Part shown: piece after piece, positions 10,530-20,808 of the stretch
How positions within the stretch are numbered: the first letter of the stretch is position 1
Layout of the letters: each line of letters starts with the position of its first letter
Assembly (NCBI GenBank): GCA_964019335.1
Contig: OZ025648.1
Location: 992,001-1,056,000 of the forward strand
Direction: 5' to 3'
Source: Diplonema japonicum
Lineage: Eukaryota > Euglenozoa > Diplonemea > Diplonemida > Diplonemidae
Length of the DNA: 64,000 nt
Translations under genes and position numbers: made by a program
The notes under the pieces: generated by a model
Database searches by the model: none
What the model saw: the letters and a program-made list of their open reading frames with translations, nothing else
Told to the model about the DNA's origin: nothing

Positions 10530-11320
10530 TTTATTTTTCTTTAGTATTTATAGCTACGTTGTCCTGCCAAGGAAGCCCTCTGAGTTCCTCGCCACCATTC
10601 TCTGTTGCGAAAGCTTTGGTCCCGATTGGCTGCCTTCCGCAAAGTGTGCTGCACAGCTCTGCGACTCTACGCCGTCCACACAGGGCAACGTGCCTACAGT
10701 CCAGATGGCATAGTCATTTGAAAGCGACGTTGCCTGGGGCAGAAATTATTTTTGCTGGACTATAGTGCACGGTATAATTTCCTGTCACGTGGTGGTTCGG
10801 CTAGCGCTAACTGGTGCACTGCCGAAGCTGCTGTCCTCGTGGTTGTTCGAGTGCAGAGGGGAGAACGGATTGATCACGTATCATACGACCTACTTCATTT
10901 CTGATCACATGAAGCAGGATCACGTATGGACCATCACCGCTCTCGAGCGCCTGAAGGAGGAGTTCCCCAGGCTGTGCTTGCCTGGTTGGCGGGGCGAGAC
11001 AAGAAGGTGGTATAGAACTTCTTTCCCACCACCACGGGAAGGGCCTCTACGACTCAGAGGGAGGGGCCCTCAAGCACCATGTGGACGACAAACTCCTATT
11101 TCAAGGAAAAACAGGCTGGAGAAATCATAACTAACCCCAGCCCTCTCATTGAGAATGCACGGAACATGTATGATGAGGCCAAGAAGTGGTGCTCCAAAGT
11201 CCCCCCCAAGGAAGAAATGCGTCAACCGCGTCACCAGTCGCAACTGCGTCCTTGAGTCTGACGGGATTTCATGGAGGGGGCATCTGTAGTCCGACAGACA
11301 AAGTAAGGCAAATCACCAAA
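10530..11320 (+). pseudogene. Decayed transposase-like gene fragment
   Basis: The stretch contains coding-like pieces in different frames. One frame (about 10765-11000) reads TTYFISDHMKQDHVWTITAL followed by Leu/Lys-rich sequence. The next frame (about 11000-11110) reads ELLSHHHGKGLYDSEGGALK. The order SD-x-x-(x)-(H/Q)D followed by HGKG-x-x-D-x-x-GG-x-x-K is familiar from a widespread group of uncharacterised transposon-encoded proteins in eukaryotes. Frameshifts and stops rule out an intact product. Exact limits and superfamily cannot be set from the sequence alone. Confidence 0.4.
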
Positions 11321-11322
11321 AC

Positions 11323-11357
<35 letters not shown>

Positions 11358-11497
11358 AAATAAAAAATTCCATATGTCGGACATTGGGCCCCGGGCGCAA
11401 ATAAATCCATTCCAGCCCTAGAAAAAGCAATTAGAATTTTTTTTTTTAAATCAATCCCACACAGTAGTGTGTACTACCCCCCGCAAAAAAAAAAATA

Positions 11498-12289
11498 ATG
11501 CTTGAATGGGAATGGGAGGTCAGTCCGTTGAGTTTCCGGAAAGCTTACGTGTGCAAGGGGATAATAGACAGGGGCGCGCACTCTCAGGTCTTCAAGGTAG
11601 GCCATCGAAGCACTGGAAATGTTTTCGCTGCTAAAATCTGCAACGACGAGGGTGAAGGTCAGCTTCTGGCATCATGTGGCGCGTGTGAAGAGGTCGTGAA
11701 ATATGTTGAAAGCTACACCGAAGGGGGCATCGAGGTCATCATCATGGAGTATGTCGAAAACGGCGATCTCTTCGGGTACCTGAGCAGGGGTGTGGTTCAG
11801 GAGAAACGGATCAAAGTAATTGTCAAGCAACTGCTCAGAGCGGTCATGTGTTTGCACAAGCTCGGTGTTGTCCACAGGGACATAAAGCTTGAAAATGTTT
11901 TGTTGACATCTGGCGGGGACGTTAAACTAGTTGATTTCGGGACAGCAGTCAGGATAGGGCAATCCCGTGTTCCATGTCTTTCTAAGTGCTGCGGATCAAG
12001 TCACTACATCGCACCTGAAATTTTGGCTACCAAAAGCGGGCATGCAAAGCGTTATGGGCAAGAAGTCGATATGTGGTCGCTCGGTGTGCTTACTTATGTG
12101 TTGCTATACAGTGCTTACCCATTCGATTTAACACCTCATACGCAGGCCCGTGAGACGGGGTCGTATTTCTTTCCTTCAAACCCTGTTCGTTCGCCCGAAG
12201 CGATCAACTTCGTTTCCTGTCTCTTGCAAGTGACGCCTTCCATGCGCCCTACAGTGCCCTGCGCGTTACAACATGCTTGGTTAAACTAA
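11498..12289 (+). CDS. Small Ser/Thr protein kinase
   Basis: A 263-aa protein that is almost only a kinase domain. Visible motifs are the VAIK-type Lys (NVFAAKICND), the hinge IIMEYVENGDLFGYL, the catalytic loop HRDIKLENVL, KLVDFGTA for the DFG, SSHYIAPEIL for the APE, and VDMWSLGVLTYVLLYSAYPF for subdomain IX. The overall pattern is CAMK/AGC-like. The glycine-rich loop is IDRGAHSQVFKV, so only one of the usual three glycines remains; nucleotide binding may be altered although all catalytic residues are present. No regulatory domain follows. The downstream ~2.2 kb lacks genes. Confidence 0.9.
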   Translation: MLEWEWEVSPLSFRKAYVCKGIIDRGAHSQVFKVGHRSTGNVFAAKICNDEGEGQLLASCGACEEVVKYVESYTEGGIEVIIMEYVENGDLFGYLSRGVVQEKRIKVIVKQLLRAVMCLHKLGVVHRDIKLENVLLTSGGDVKLVDFGTAVRIGQSRVPCLSKCCGSSHYIAPEILATKSGHAKRYGQEVDMWSLGVLTYVLLYSAYPFDLTPHTQARETGSYFFPSNPVRSPEAINFVSCLLQVTPSMRPTVPCALQHAWLN

Positions 12290-12324
12290 GAATTTTAATA
12301 ATTTTTTTTTTTCTTTTTTTTTAC

Positions 12325-12532
12325 ATACACCATACCGTGCAACCTAAGATTTTTGTCGTTAAAAAAATGGGTGTTGGGTGTCCTCGTGGGAAGACCGTGG
12401 CTTAGGCGGGGATGGCTAGTGTATAATAACGAGCTACAGCCCCTTTCAGGTTACCCACGTGGTATAGTCTTTTGCGATGGCCTCAAAGGAATTGTAAGCA
12501 TTTCTTTTTTTTTTTTAGGTTGCAGGGTATGA
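12325..12532. mobile_element. MITE-like element, ~210 bp
   Basis: CATACACCATACCGTGCAAC at 12325-12344 is matched near 12515-12532 by the imperfect complement TTAGGTTGCAGGGTATGATA; over the ~22-nt termini only a few positions differ. The interior is non-coding with balanced composition. Size and structure fit a non-autonomous inverted-repeat element. The target duplication was not resolved. Confidence 0.6.
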
Positions 12533-12752
12533 TATGCTCTAATTTCCCCTTCCCCCCCCCTCGTGAGATGGAAATGAACATAGAAGAAAATGAAGAAAAA
12601 AAAAGAAGAAAGCCTACCTACCCCCCCCCTTTTTTTTGAACATGAGGGAGAAAAAAAAAGATATGAGAATCCTACACACTACACATTGCACGATACTTTC
12701 CTCTCATCCCCCCTTGTACTTTGAAATTTATCTAATTTTTTTTTTTTTTTTT

Positions 12753-12850
12753 AAACGTTGCGTCTCTAAAACCCTTGCCAAAGCAATGTCGAGGGGGGTT
12801 TTTTTTTTTCTTTTTTTTCTAAAAGGGGTTTTAGAGATGCCAGCGAACCT
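12753..12850. mobile_element. TCTCTAAAACC-family foldback element, copy A
   Basis: Left terminus AAACGTTGCGTCTCTAAAAC, right terminus GGGGTTTTAGAGATGCCAGC. The same terminal repeat occurs at 16121-16338 and as a single end at 290-318, so this is a dispersed family of very short inverted-repeat elements. Confidence 0.55.
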
Positions 12851-14258
12851 CTTTTTTTTTTTTTTTTTTAATTATCTCTTCTTAACCAGCAGCCATTTTT
12901 CCTTGACTTTTGTTTTTCTCTTCCTCTCGTGTCCGAAAGAAAGCTTTGGAAGGTTCAACGTCAAAAGGCACATTGTTGTTGCATGGGGGCAGCAGTCTGA
13001 TGGTACTTCTTCTCCGGAATCAGCCGCTGAAAAGAAAAATCTCAAAGGGTCAAACCATCATTATCTGAGGCATAGTGCGTGGCTTTGTTTTCCTTGAGTA
13101 CGTCTCTTTCCCCCTTAACCAGCAGCGTGTTTCTTTTTGATTGTTTTTATCTTTCTCTCCAACACCCCCCCCCCTCTCCCTTTATTATTGTCAAGAAAAG
13201 GTCTGCATTTCCGGGAGAAGGGGAAAAGAAGAAAAAGAAGAAAAGAATTCTCAAACAATAAAACAAAACAAAAAAAAATTTCTATTTTTAATCTAAAAAA
13301 ATAAAGAACGAAAGGAGGAGGAGGAGGAGGGGAAAAAAGGAAAAAAGAGAAGGAGGGGAAAAAAAACATTTCTATGTAATTTTCTTCTCTTTCCTATTCT
13401 ATTTTACCCCCCCAAAAAAATGAAGAAAAGGAAAAAGTTCCCTGTAGCTTTTGAATTTGTCTATTTTTTTTCATTTTTTTTTTCTAACTTTCCCTTCCTA
13501 TGCCTTCCTCCCTCCGTTTTTTTTTTTTTTTTTCTCTTTTTTTTTTTTTTTTTCTATCCGGTTATGAAGGTTAGAAACACAAAGCACATACTTCTCAAAA
13601 AAAGAAAAAAAAAGAAAAAGTTAACGTCGGTGGAGTTTTGAATGACACATAAAAACAAAGAAAGAACAACTACTTTAAAAAAGGAACAAAAAAAAAAAGA
13701 TGTGTACCAAAGCCTGACACAACCTTCAAGGACAAAAAAAAATTTTTTTTTGAAATAGAAAAACTCCGATAACCAATTTTTCTCTTTTTGCAATGCTCCA
13801 GAAGGAGAGCATTAGTAGATAGAGTACTCACCACAGGAGGCTGTCCTCACCTCAAATGGGATTTTTTTTTTATATTAAAGCTGCTCATGCTTTTTTTTAA
13901 AAAACATTTAGAAAACCAATTGGTTCCCCCCCCCCCCCCCCCCTCTCTTTCATTCCTGTTTCTTCTGAACTAACACCATTTTATTATTATTATTTTTCTT
14001 TTTCCTTTTTTTTTTTACCGAATCTTATACCACCCCTTTTTTTTCCTGTTTTCTGTCTTTTTCAAAAAAAAAAAAAAAAAAGAAAGGAAAAGCGCGGATG
14101 TTCCTCTCCGATTTCATTTTTTTTTTCTCGTTTCGACAATTCTATTTCGAGACTAAAACTAGCTAATGGCAACGCCAACATTAGTTTTTTTTCTTTCTTT
14201 CTTCTTTTTTTCCTTTTCTTCTTCTTTTCTTTTTAATCCATTCGTCGTCCCTCTCTCT

Positions 14259-14289
<31 letters not shown>

Positions 14290-14552
14290 CCCACATGTGT
14301 CTTTTATCCCTAATTTATTTACATTTACACGAAAGACATAAAAAAAGAAATGGAGGGGGAAAATGAGAAAAAAGAAAATGAAAGAACGTGCCACCACCCC
14401 TTCTTTTTATAAAGAGGGAAAGAAAAATAAAAAAGAAAGACGGCGGCGTTCAAGAACTAGTCCTCCCTCCCCCTACACGCATTTTGTTTCACTATTTCAA
14501 TCTCTCTCTCAAAAAAAAAAAAGAAATAATCTGAAGAAGATCTGAAAACAAA

Positions 14553-15591
14553 ATGTCGGAAGTAGCGCGTGCTGTGAAGCAGGCACATGAAATGTTCCTG
14601 GCTTACAAAAAAGTTTGTAGGGGGGAAGAGCAAAGAATAAAAAAAAAAAAAAAAAAAAGGAGAAATTTACCAACAGATACACCTGGAGAAAGGCAAAGAA
14701 GACGAGTGCAAATCGATGATCACAGCAATGAAGATCCAGTTTATGAAATTCCCCACTTTTCTGAACCCTGACGTTCAGACCCCGACAAGGTTTGGGGGAT
14801 AAAAAATAATAATAATAATAAAAGAAAAAAAAAAACAATACAGAACCCAAGAAGTAATGATCGTTCGTGAGGCCATGGAGCACGCAGTACTTTTAGCGGT
14901 GGCCACGAAAAATATGAGTATTTCCAAAAAAAAAAAAAGAAGAAAAGAAGAAAAAAAAAATCTAGACGACTTTGAAAAGCACTTCGAGATACTACGAGTG
15001 TACTACACTGACTTCCCAGACGAGCCGAAAAGCGAACGCCGGCTGCTGATACTCGGGCTGCACCTCTTGAGGCTTCTGGCTGTCAACAAGACACGCGCAT
15101 ACCACATGGAGCTGGAGAGGATAGCCGTCACGGACCAGGACAACATGTACATCAAGGTATGGGATCCTAAGCACAACAACAGCACAACACAACACACCAA
15201 GGACGTGGTGCAGCTGGAGAGGTACAACATGGAGGGGTCGTACCACAAGATGTTGCAAGCGAGGAGCAAAGTGCCGTCAAGCCACTATGTACCACTGATG
15301 GAGATGCTCCTCGAGACAGTAAGGAGGGAGGTGTTCAGGTGTGCTATGGGGGCGTATGAGTCGCTGTCTGTGGACGGGGCCAGGAGGCTCTTGATGTTCG
15401 AGAACAACGACGACCTACTTGAGTTTGTGGCGGAAGAGTCCAAGAAGCTGGGCAACAGCAGTGCATGGTTGCACCAAGGGGACAAGTTCCTCTTCTCCGA
15501 AACGGAGCACCACGATCAAACCACCCTCCCCTTCATTGACGTCATGAAAGACCAGCTCTACTACTCCCATGAGCTCCAACGGATAGCATAG
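14553..15591 (+). CDS. RPN12: 26S proteasome regulatory subunit RPN12 (PSMD8), copy 1
   Basis: Five exons (14553-14612, 14677-14789, 14844-14917, 14966-15156, 15202-15591) give 275 aa. All introns are GT-AG and 45-64 nt long. The fourth intron (15157-15201) is 45 nt with no stop, so it reads through in frame; removing it restores NMYIK-DVVQLERYNMEG, which aligns without gaps to PSMD8 NVYIK-HPVSLEQYLMEG. Other family marks are VREAMEHAVLLAVATKN, FEKHFEILRVYY, RRLLILGLHLLRLLAVNKT and the C-terminal YSHELQRIA. RPN12 is a PCI-domain lid subunit of the 19S particle. Exon 4 and most of exon 5 are identical at DNA level to copy 2, whereas the 5' exons and the C-terminus differ. Confidence 0.93.
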
Positions 15592-15677
15592 CACTCCTTT
15601 TTTTTTTCTTTTTTTTTTTTTTCTTCTACGCCCTACCCTCTCGTTCTAAGTGTGGTAGACACCTATTCTTAAGAATA

Positions 15678-16113
15678 TATATATCATAGCCTGCACGTTA
15701 TAACGCAAGCATAACGTTATCAAATTGATATTTTAAAATACCCGGTATCAAATACCATAACGCAAAAAAGGGCCCATAATCTTGTTACGTACCCGTTATT
15801 TTAACGATATCGAATTAAATAACGTTATTTTAATCGGTGAAATATTAAAATAACGTTATTTAATTCGTGCAAATATTAAAATAACGTTATTTTATTCAAT
15901 GGATGATCGATGTTGCCAACAAAGGGTTATTGACTTTTGATGTCGCTCCTAGTTAAAATTTAAACATGAAGGGAGGGACTGGTAAAAAGGTAGTCTCAAT
16001 TTTAGTGCCATGCGGTATGTGACACAGCGGCCACCCTTGTGAAACTTCGCCACGAAGCCTCCCAATAAAATACCCGATTGGTATCGGTATAACGTGCAGG
16101 CTATGATATATAT
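15678..16113. mobile_element. Palindrome-rich inverted-repeat element, ~436 bp
   Basis: The termini are perfect inverted repeats: TATCATAGCCTGCACGTTAT at the left and ATAACGTGCAGGCTATGATA at the right. Inside, AAATAACGTTATTT-type palindromes occur three to four times between 15800 and 15900. There is no ORF. It is best described as a MITE with internal hairpins. Confidence 0.75.
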
Positions 16114-16120
16114 TTTTTAA

Positions 16121-16190
16121 AACCCCCGTATCTCTAAAACCCGTCTGGTTTTTGGGAACGAAGCTTGGTCAATTCGTGGCAAGGTACCTT

Positions 16191-16231
<41 letters not shown>

Positions 16232-16338
16232 TGATTTTTTATGGCAGGGCATTTTCCCTTTGAGAACCCCGTTGGGTTCAATTCCCTGGAGAGGACTTTT
16301 CCCCTTGCTAAACAGGTTTTAGAGATATGAAGCGTTAA
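16121..16338. mobile_element. TCTCTAAAACC-family element, copy B (~218 bp)
   Basis: Left end CCGTATCTCTAAAACCCG, right end AACAGGTTTTAGAGATATGA. The right end matches the partial copy at 290-318 nearly exactly. It contains a long T run (16193-16230) and no ORF. It lies directly beside the palindromic element. Confidence 0.6.
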
Positions 16339-16547
16339 CTTTTAGATTTCCATTTTTTTTTTTTTCATCTCTTTTTTTTTCTTGTTCCCTTGAACTAACT
16401 AACACATCCTTTTTAACATTATCCATTTGAAAAAAAAAAAAAAAAAAGAAAAAAGAAATTTAAAAGAAGAAGAAAAAAAAAGAAAAGTGTTGGATTTTTT
16501 TTTCTTTCTTGCGGCGAATAGGGATCGCCCTCCACAGGTGGGTAGCA

Positions 16548-16793
16548 ATGAGCGAGGCGGTCTTGAAGGAGTGTGAAGGGAAGCTAGCAAGCTTAAAGGA
16601 GGTGTGCCACTCTGTCATCATTCACATTTTTCCACACAACAGCTCTACTCGGGTGACGGTGTCCCAGCCAAGCCCGATGAGTGCAAGAAGCTGATACGTG
16701 ACCTGAAGCTTCTCTTCATTGAGTTCCCTTCATTCCTCTCGCCGACTGCCAAAACCAGCACCCGGTATGAATGTCCTTCAGTTTCCCCACGAA

Positions 16794-16831
<38 letters not shown>

Positions 16832-18878
16832 CTTGCAGGAGCAAAGAGGTTGCTATCGTTCGTGAGACCATGGAACACGCGGTGCTTTTAGCGGTGGCCA
16901 CAAAAAACATGGGTATTCTTCACGGGGAAGAATAAACATAGACCGAATCATAAAAATCATAATCGGCCTGCCGATTGAGGCCGATTAAAATTTGGGTGGG
17001 GGTTTTCGGTCTCAAAGTTGTTGCTCAGAGGTTAGGGACGGTTGCCCCAGAGAGAGGGAGCTTTTCTTCATGATGTTTTTGCTCTGTTTCCACCCAGACC
17101 CCTCCTTTGCTCTGTTTCCACCCAGACCCCTGCAATCGGCCTATAACATGGCTCCAAATGGCCTATGTCTCGACTTCGGTCGATGAATAATAATAATAAT
17201 ATGAGCTCGTCCGGACGAAAATGTCAACACTTTTTTGGGCACCTCCGAAAATTTCTTGTTTTGATTATTTGAGCAAAAAAAGGGCAGCATGCAACCATAG
17301 GAAGATGACATACATGGTGTACATGACACCATTCTTTCAATTGCGATGCTTGTTTTGCGATGAGGATGGCAGGCTTTGCAACCGGCTGCCCCGGGAAGCG
17401 AAAAATAGAGGTCAAAAAAACGGCGAAAAATGTTTAAAATGCAATTTCATTGCTTAAAATGCAGCATCTAGGGTGCATAAAATTGGTGATCAAGCGCACT
17501 TGTGACCCCTGGGTACAACCCAGGGTCGGGTTACTGTTAAAAGTACTTAGCGAAAAATATATGGCGCCGCATAGCCCCCGAAAATCCGGTTTTTTACACC
17601 CTATTTTTTGGCTTTTTCAAGGGGTTCCTAAGGGATTTTGGCCTTTTTCAGAAAAACCAATTCTTAACACTTGCCTGCTCATGCAGAGCTTCGGCATTGG
17701 TATCTTTGGGGTCAAACTTTCATTCTAGGTTTTTCCTTTTCTTTTGCACTCATAATACTTTAAAAGTGAAAATTTTGCTTTTTTAAGGGGTTTTAAAGGG
17801 ATTTTAGCCTTAAATAGGCCAAAATGGCACTGTAAGGGTAAGTTCTCCCCACCCCATTTTAATAGTGATTTAGAGTCCAGCCCACCCAAAATGACCCCAA
17901 AGGTTTCACAGATTTTCAGTTTGCCTCCATTCCTCCTGTCGCTTTTCACGGAAAAACGAAAATAAAAAATGGAGTCTGGGTTATTTGTAACTTCCAAATT
18001 GAATCGTTTGCCAAAAACCATTCTAAAAAACATGTTGTTGCACGTGCGTTTTAAAAATAAAACAAACGGCGAGCATTTTAACCTATATGGTGTTCAAGCT
18101 TAGACGGCATTTCTGCACACAAAGTGGTGTCGGACTACTTTTCTACTTAGAAGTTTAACGGGGGTTTTCCGCCGCATAGGAGGGTCATTTGTTGACATTT
18201 TTTTCCGGACGAGCTCATATAAAAAAAACTTTTTTTTTCTTTCCCATAGACGACTTTGAAAAGCACTTCGAGATACTACGAGTGTACTACACTGACTTCC
18301 CAGACGAGCCGAAAAGCGAACGCCGGCTGCTGATACTCGGGCTGCACCTCTTGAGGCTTCTGGCTGTCAACAAGACACGCGCATACCACATGGAGCTGGA
18401 GAGGATAGCCGTCACGGACCAGGACAACATGTACATCAAGGTATGGGATCCTAAGCACAACAACAGCACAACACAACACACCAAGGACGTGGTGCAGCTG
18501 GAGAGGTACAACATGGAGGGGTCGTACCACAAGATGTTGCAAGCGAGGAGCAAAGTGCCGTCAAGCCACTATGTACCACTGATGGAGATGCTCCTCGAGA
18601 CAGTAAGGAGGGAGGTGTTCAGGTGTGCTATGGGGGCGTATGAGTCGCTGTCTGTGGACGGGGCCAGGAGGCTCTTGATGTTCGAGAACAACGACGACCT
18701 GAAGAAATTTATTCAAGCCGAGAAAGAGGCACGGGGTGAAGAGATGCAGGGCTGGGACCTTGTTGGCGAAGAATACACCTTTGTACACCAGACCAGCCGG
18801 GAGGGTACCCTGCTGCCCTTCATGACTATTATCAACGACAACCTTAAGTACTCTAACGAGCTCCAGCGTATTGTATAG
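16548..18878 (+). CDS. RPN12: 26S proteasome regulatory subunit RPN12 (PSMD8), copy 2, with transposon-expanded intron
   Basis: Exons 16548-16601, 16643-16764, 16839-16912, 18250-18440 and 18486-18878 give 277 aa. Exon phases match copy 1 exactly. Introns 1, 2 and 4 are 41, 74 and 45 nt, but intron 3 is 1337 nt because it contains two inverted-repeat elements (16941-17181 and 17202-18217). The protein starts MSEAVLKECEGK and ends YSNELQRIV. Exons 1-3 differ clearly from copy 1 (about half the residues). Exon 4 and exon 5 up to the codons for ENNDDL are identical in nucleotides to copy 1. The C-terminal ~60 residues diverge again, and this copy is closer to the animal C-terminus (LQ.IV). Role as for copy 1. 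Confidence 0.92.
16941..17181. mobile_element. GACCGAA-terminal MITE inside RPN12 intron 3
   Basis: Left end GACCGAATCATAAAAATCAT, right end GGCCTATGTCTCGACTTCGG followed by TC; the ends are imperfect inverted repeats. One end of the same family appears at 59060-59100 (ACCGAAGTCATCATGAGTCA). The interior carries a 26-nt tandem duplication beginning TTTGCTCTGTTTCCACCCAG at about 17079-17131. Confidence 0.55.
17202..18217. mobile_element. 1.0-kb GAGCTCGTCCGGA element, copy 1 (in RPN12 intron)
   Basis: Terminal inverted repeats TGAGCTCGTCCGGACG and CGTCCGGA-type complement ending GAGCTCA, flanked by TA on both sides. The repeats extend imperfectly through AAAATGTCAACA. A second copy in the same orientation, mostly identical, is at 38888-39911. 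No intact ORF is present. Two internal motifs (GGGCAGCATGCAACCATAGG and AAGTACTTAGCGAAAAA) also occur around the piggyBac remnant at 56.2-57.6 kb, suggesting a common origin. Confidence 0.85.
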
Positions 18879-19262
18879 ACAAGGGCAGGAAAGGAGGGTG
18901 GGGTTATACACTTCTTTTTTTATATTTTTTTTTAACATTTAGAGGTTTTTTTTTAATGGGAGGAAGGGGGGGGGGGGGGGGGGGTAAGGGTTTGAAAGTG
19001 CAACCGGTAGAAAAAGAGGAAGGAGGAAAAAGAAAAGAACGGAAAAAAAAAAGAAAGAAAAAGAAAGTGTGATGGGTGACTTTTCTCACCCCCTACCCCC
19101 CCCCCCCCCCTTTGTTTTCACCACTCCTCCTTTTTTTAATACTTTATTTATGTTCTTTCTGTGTCTTTTTGTTTAGTATTGATCTCTTGCGATCTCTTCT
19201 TAATTAATTGTCCATAGAACAGAAAGGAAGAGAAAAAAAAAAAGAGAAAAAAAACATGCAAC
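18879..19262. other. Intergenic homopolymer-rich gap
   Basis: About 380 nt with a G run (18967-18984), C run (19098-19110), A/T tracts and no gene. An A-tract sits just before the next start codon. Confidence 0.5.
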
Positions 19263-20808
19263 ATGTTATACCTTCCACACGACGAGAGTGAAGGGGAAGA
19301 CGTGCAGAGCAATGGCACGATGCAAGGGTGCAAAAGGATTTCGACCCCGTCAGTTGTTGCAGGGGCGCAGTCGGTGAGTTGCCTGTCTTTGGAGGTAAAG
19401 AACGGCTACGAAGCATCAATGGAAAAAGCACTTCTTGCAGCTGTAATTGAGCTTGACAACAAGTATGCGAAACAAAAAAAAAGTTTTTTTTTTTCTTCCT
19501 TTCCAGATTGTCAATCCTCCCTCCTCACCAACCACTCTGCCAGCCTAAAGGCATGGTTCTTGCACCGTACCGACCCTTGGGCCTCGGGATGCAGGTAATG
19601 GCGGAACGATCGCTCATCTGCGAATGGTCTCTGTTTCACAGCTTCAGTTTGAAAGGTGTCTCATCCCTTCACAAACCGCTTGTTAAACACGCTCCCCGGG
19701 CAAGAACACCCTTAAACCCCACCGTTTTCACAACCCACAACAAAAACGTTCTCGCTGTCACGGGGCAGAAAATGAACACCATGCCGCACCCGGAACGGCA
19801 CCGTATTGAAGCAGCTAACGGAGGGCATTATGAAGATGATGGACTACCAACGGAAGAAACACTATGCGAGTGCGGAGGCGAACCCAGCCCGATCGACCTG
19901 TCAGGACTGTCAAGCTATGTAACGCGGAAGCAGTATAAACGCCTCGGCGACCAGTGGAGCAAGTCGAAGAGGGGGAAGATAAAACGAAAGGTAATCGACG
20001 ACCCTGAAACAGCGTTCAAGAAAGACGTAGTTGCCGAGGTAGTAAAGGACTTGTGGTGTTCAGCCGTCGTGCCTGCACTCGCAGCTCTTGTCCCCCCACA
20101 GGGCGTCGTAGTGGTGGAGGACGCGGTTCGAAGCAGCACAGCAAACAGCACGGAAACGGAATGCAGCACCACAAAAGCATCGAACAGAGAACGAGGAGCG
20201 AAAGGAGTCCGTCCTCACACAGGCGAACCCCGAAACACAACTGATATTTGGGCCCCACCTCAGGAAGCAGGGGCTCCTTTACAACCACTCCCACCTCCGT
20301 CTGTGAAAGGACCCGTCGAAAAAAAAAAAAAGCGGAAGGCCGAGAAAAAAAAGGGGAAGAAACACATGAGGCTTGACGAATATGTGACGGAACAGAACAG
20401 GCTTTTCGCAGAAGGCCTTGCGCCGTACGCAGAGGGGTCGCATGATGCGATTAAGGAGTATAAAGGCGGCGACAGGGCGTCGAGTGGGTTGGCGCTTCCT
20501 CCGTTGTACACCTGTGCTGAGGCGCCAGGTACTCTTACGGACAGTGGGGGGAATTTGTCGATTGGCATGGGGACTGCGGCGGGCGGATCGATAACACCCT
20601 TAACCTCGCTGCGGGATTCGCCGTCGCCTCTTGATGTGTCTCTTCCCACCATTCTTTCCAGAAAACCTGTTATAAGTTCCCGCTATGATTGGCCGTTACG
20701 CGCGCAAACGGTATTGTGGGGCAAAAAAAAAAAAAAAAAAAAAAAAACCAGGCGATACCATCCCGAGCGCGAGCGTTGCGCTTGCAACAGCAATTTGAGC
20801 CCAGCTAA
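19263..20808 (+). CDS. Unrecognised basic protein, three exons
   Basis: Exons 19263-19462, 19507-20710 and 20752-20808, with introns of 44 nt (GTATGC...TTCCAG) and 41 nt (GTATTG...ACCAG), give 486 aa. The splices keep the frame and remove poly-Phe and poly-Lys artefacts. The second exon has a conserved-looking segment LSSYVTRKQYKRLGDQWSKS near the middle, a stretch VEKKKKRKAEKKKGKKHMRL that could be a nuclear signal, and Thr/Pro/Ser-rich low complexity. The start is uncertain: an ATG at 19256 leads to an early stop, so 19263 is used. No family is recognised. The C-terminus ends with a short Arg/Gln-rich helix. Confidence 0.6.

Larger units (their letters stand above)
12290..14552. other. Gene-free region with small inverted-repeat elements
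   Basis: About 2.2 kb without a convincing gene. Besides the two elements listed separately (12325-12532 and 12753-12850) it has a short foldback at ~14150-14190 (AAACTAGCTAATGGC with its near complement). Long T, C and A tracts fill the rest, such as the T run near 14261-14289. A stretch at 12940-13090 has balanced composition but no ORF, and I see no function for it. Confidence 0.55.
15592..16547. other. Gap between RPN12 copies, largely mobile DNA
   Basis: The gap holds the palindromic element at ~15678-16113 and the TCTCTAAAACC-family element at 16121-16338, then homopolymer tracts to the start of RPN12 copy 2. No gene is seen. Confidence 0.6.

Noticed and set aside
12636-13097. Open frame rich in Phe and Lys downstream of the kinase
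   Set aside because: It consists mainly of translated homopolymers and spans a foldback element; no family or codon signal.
16266-16280. GGTTCAATTCC resembling a tRNA T-loop
   Set aside because: No matching T-stem, D-arm or acceptor stem; it lies inside a small inverted-repeat element.
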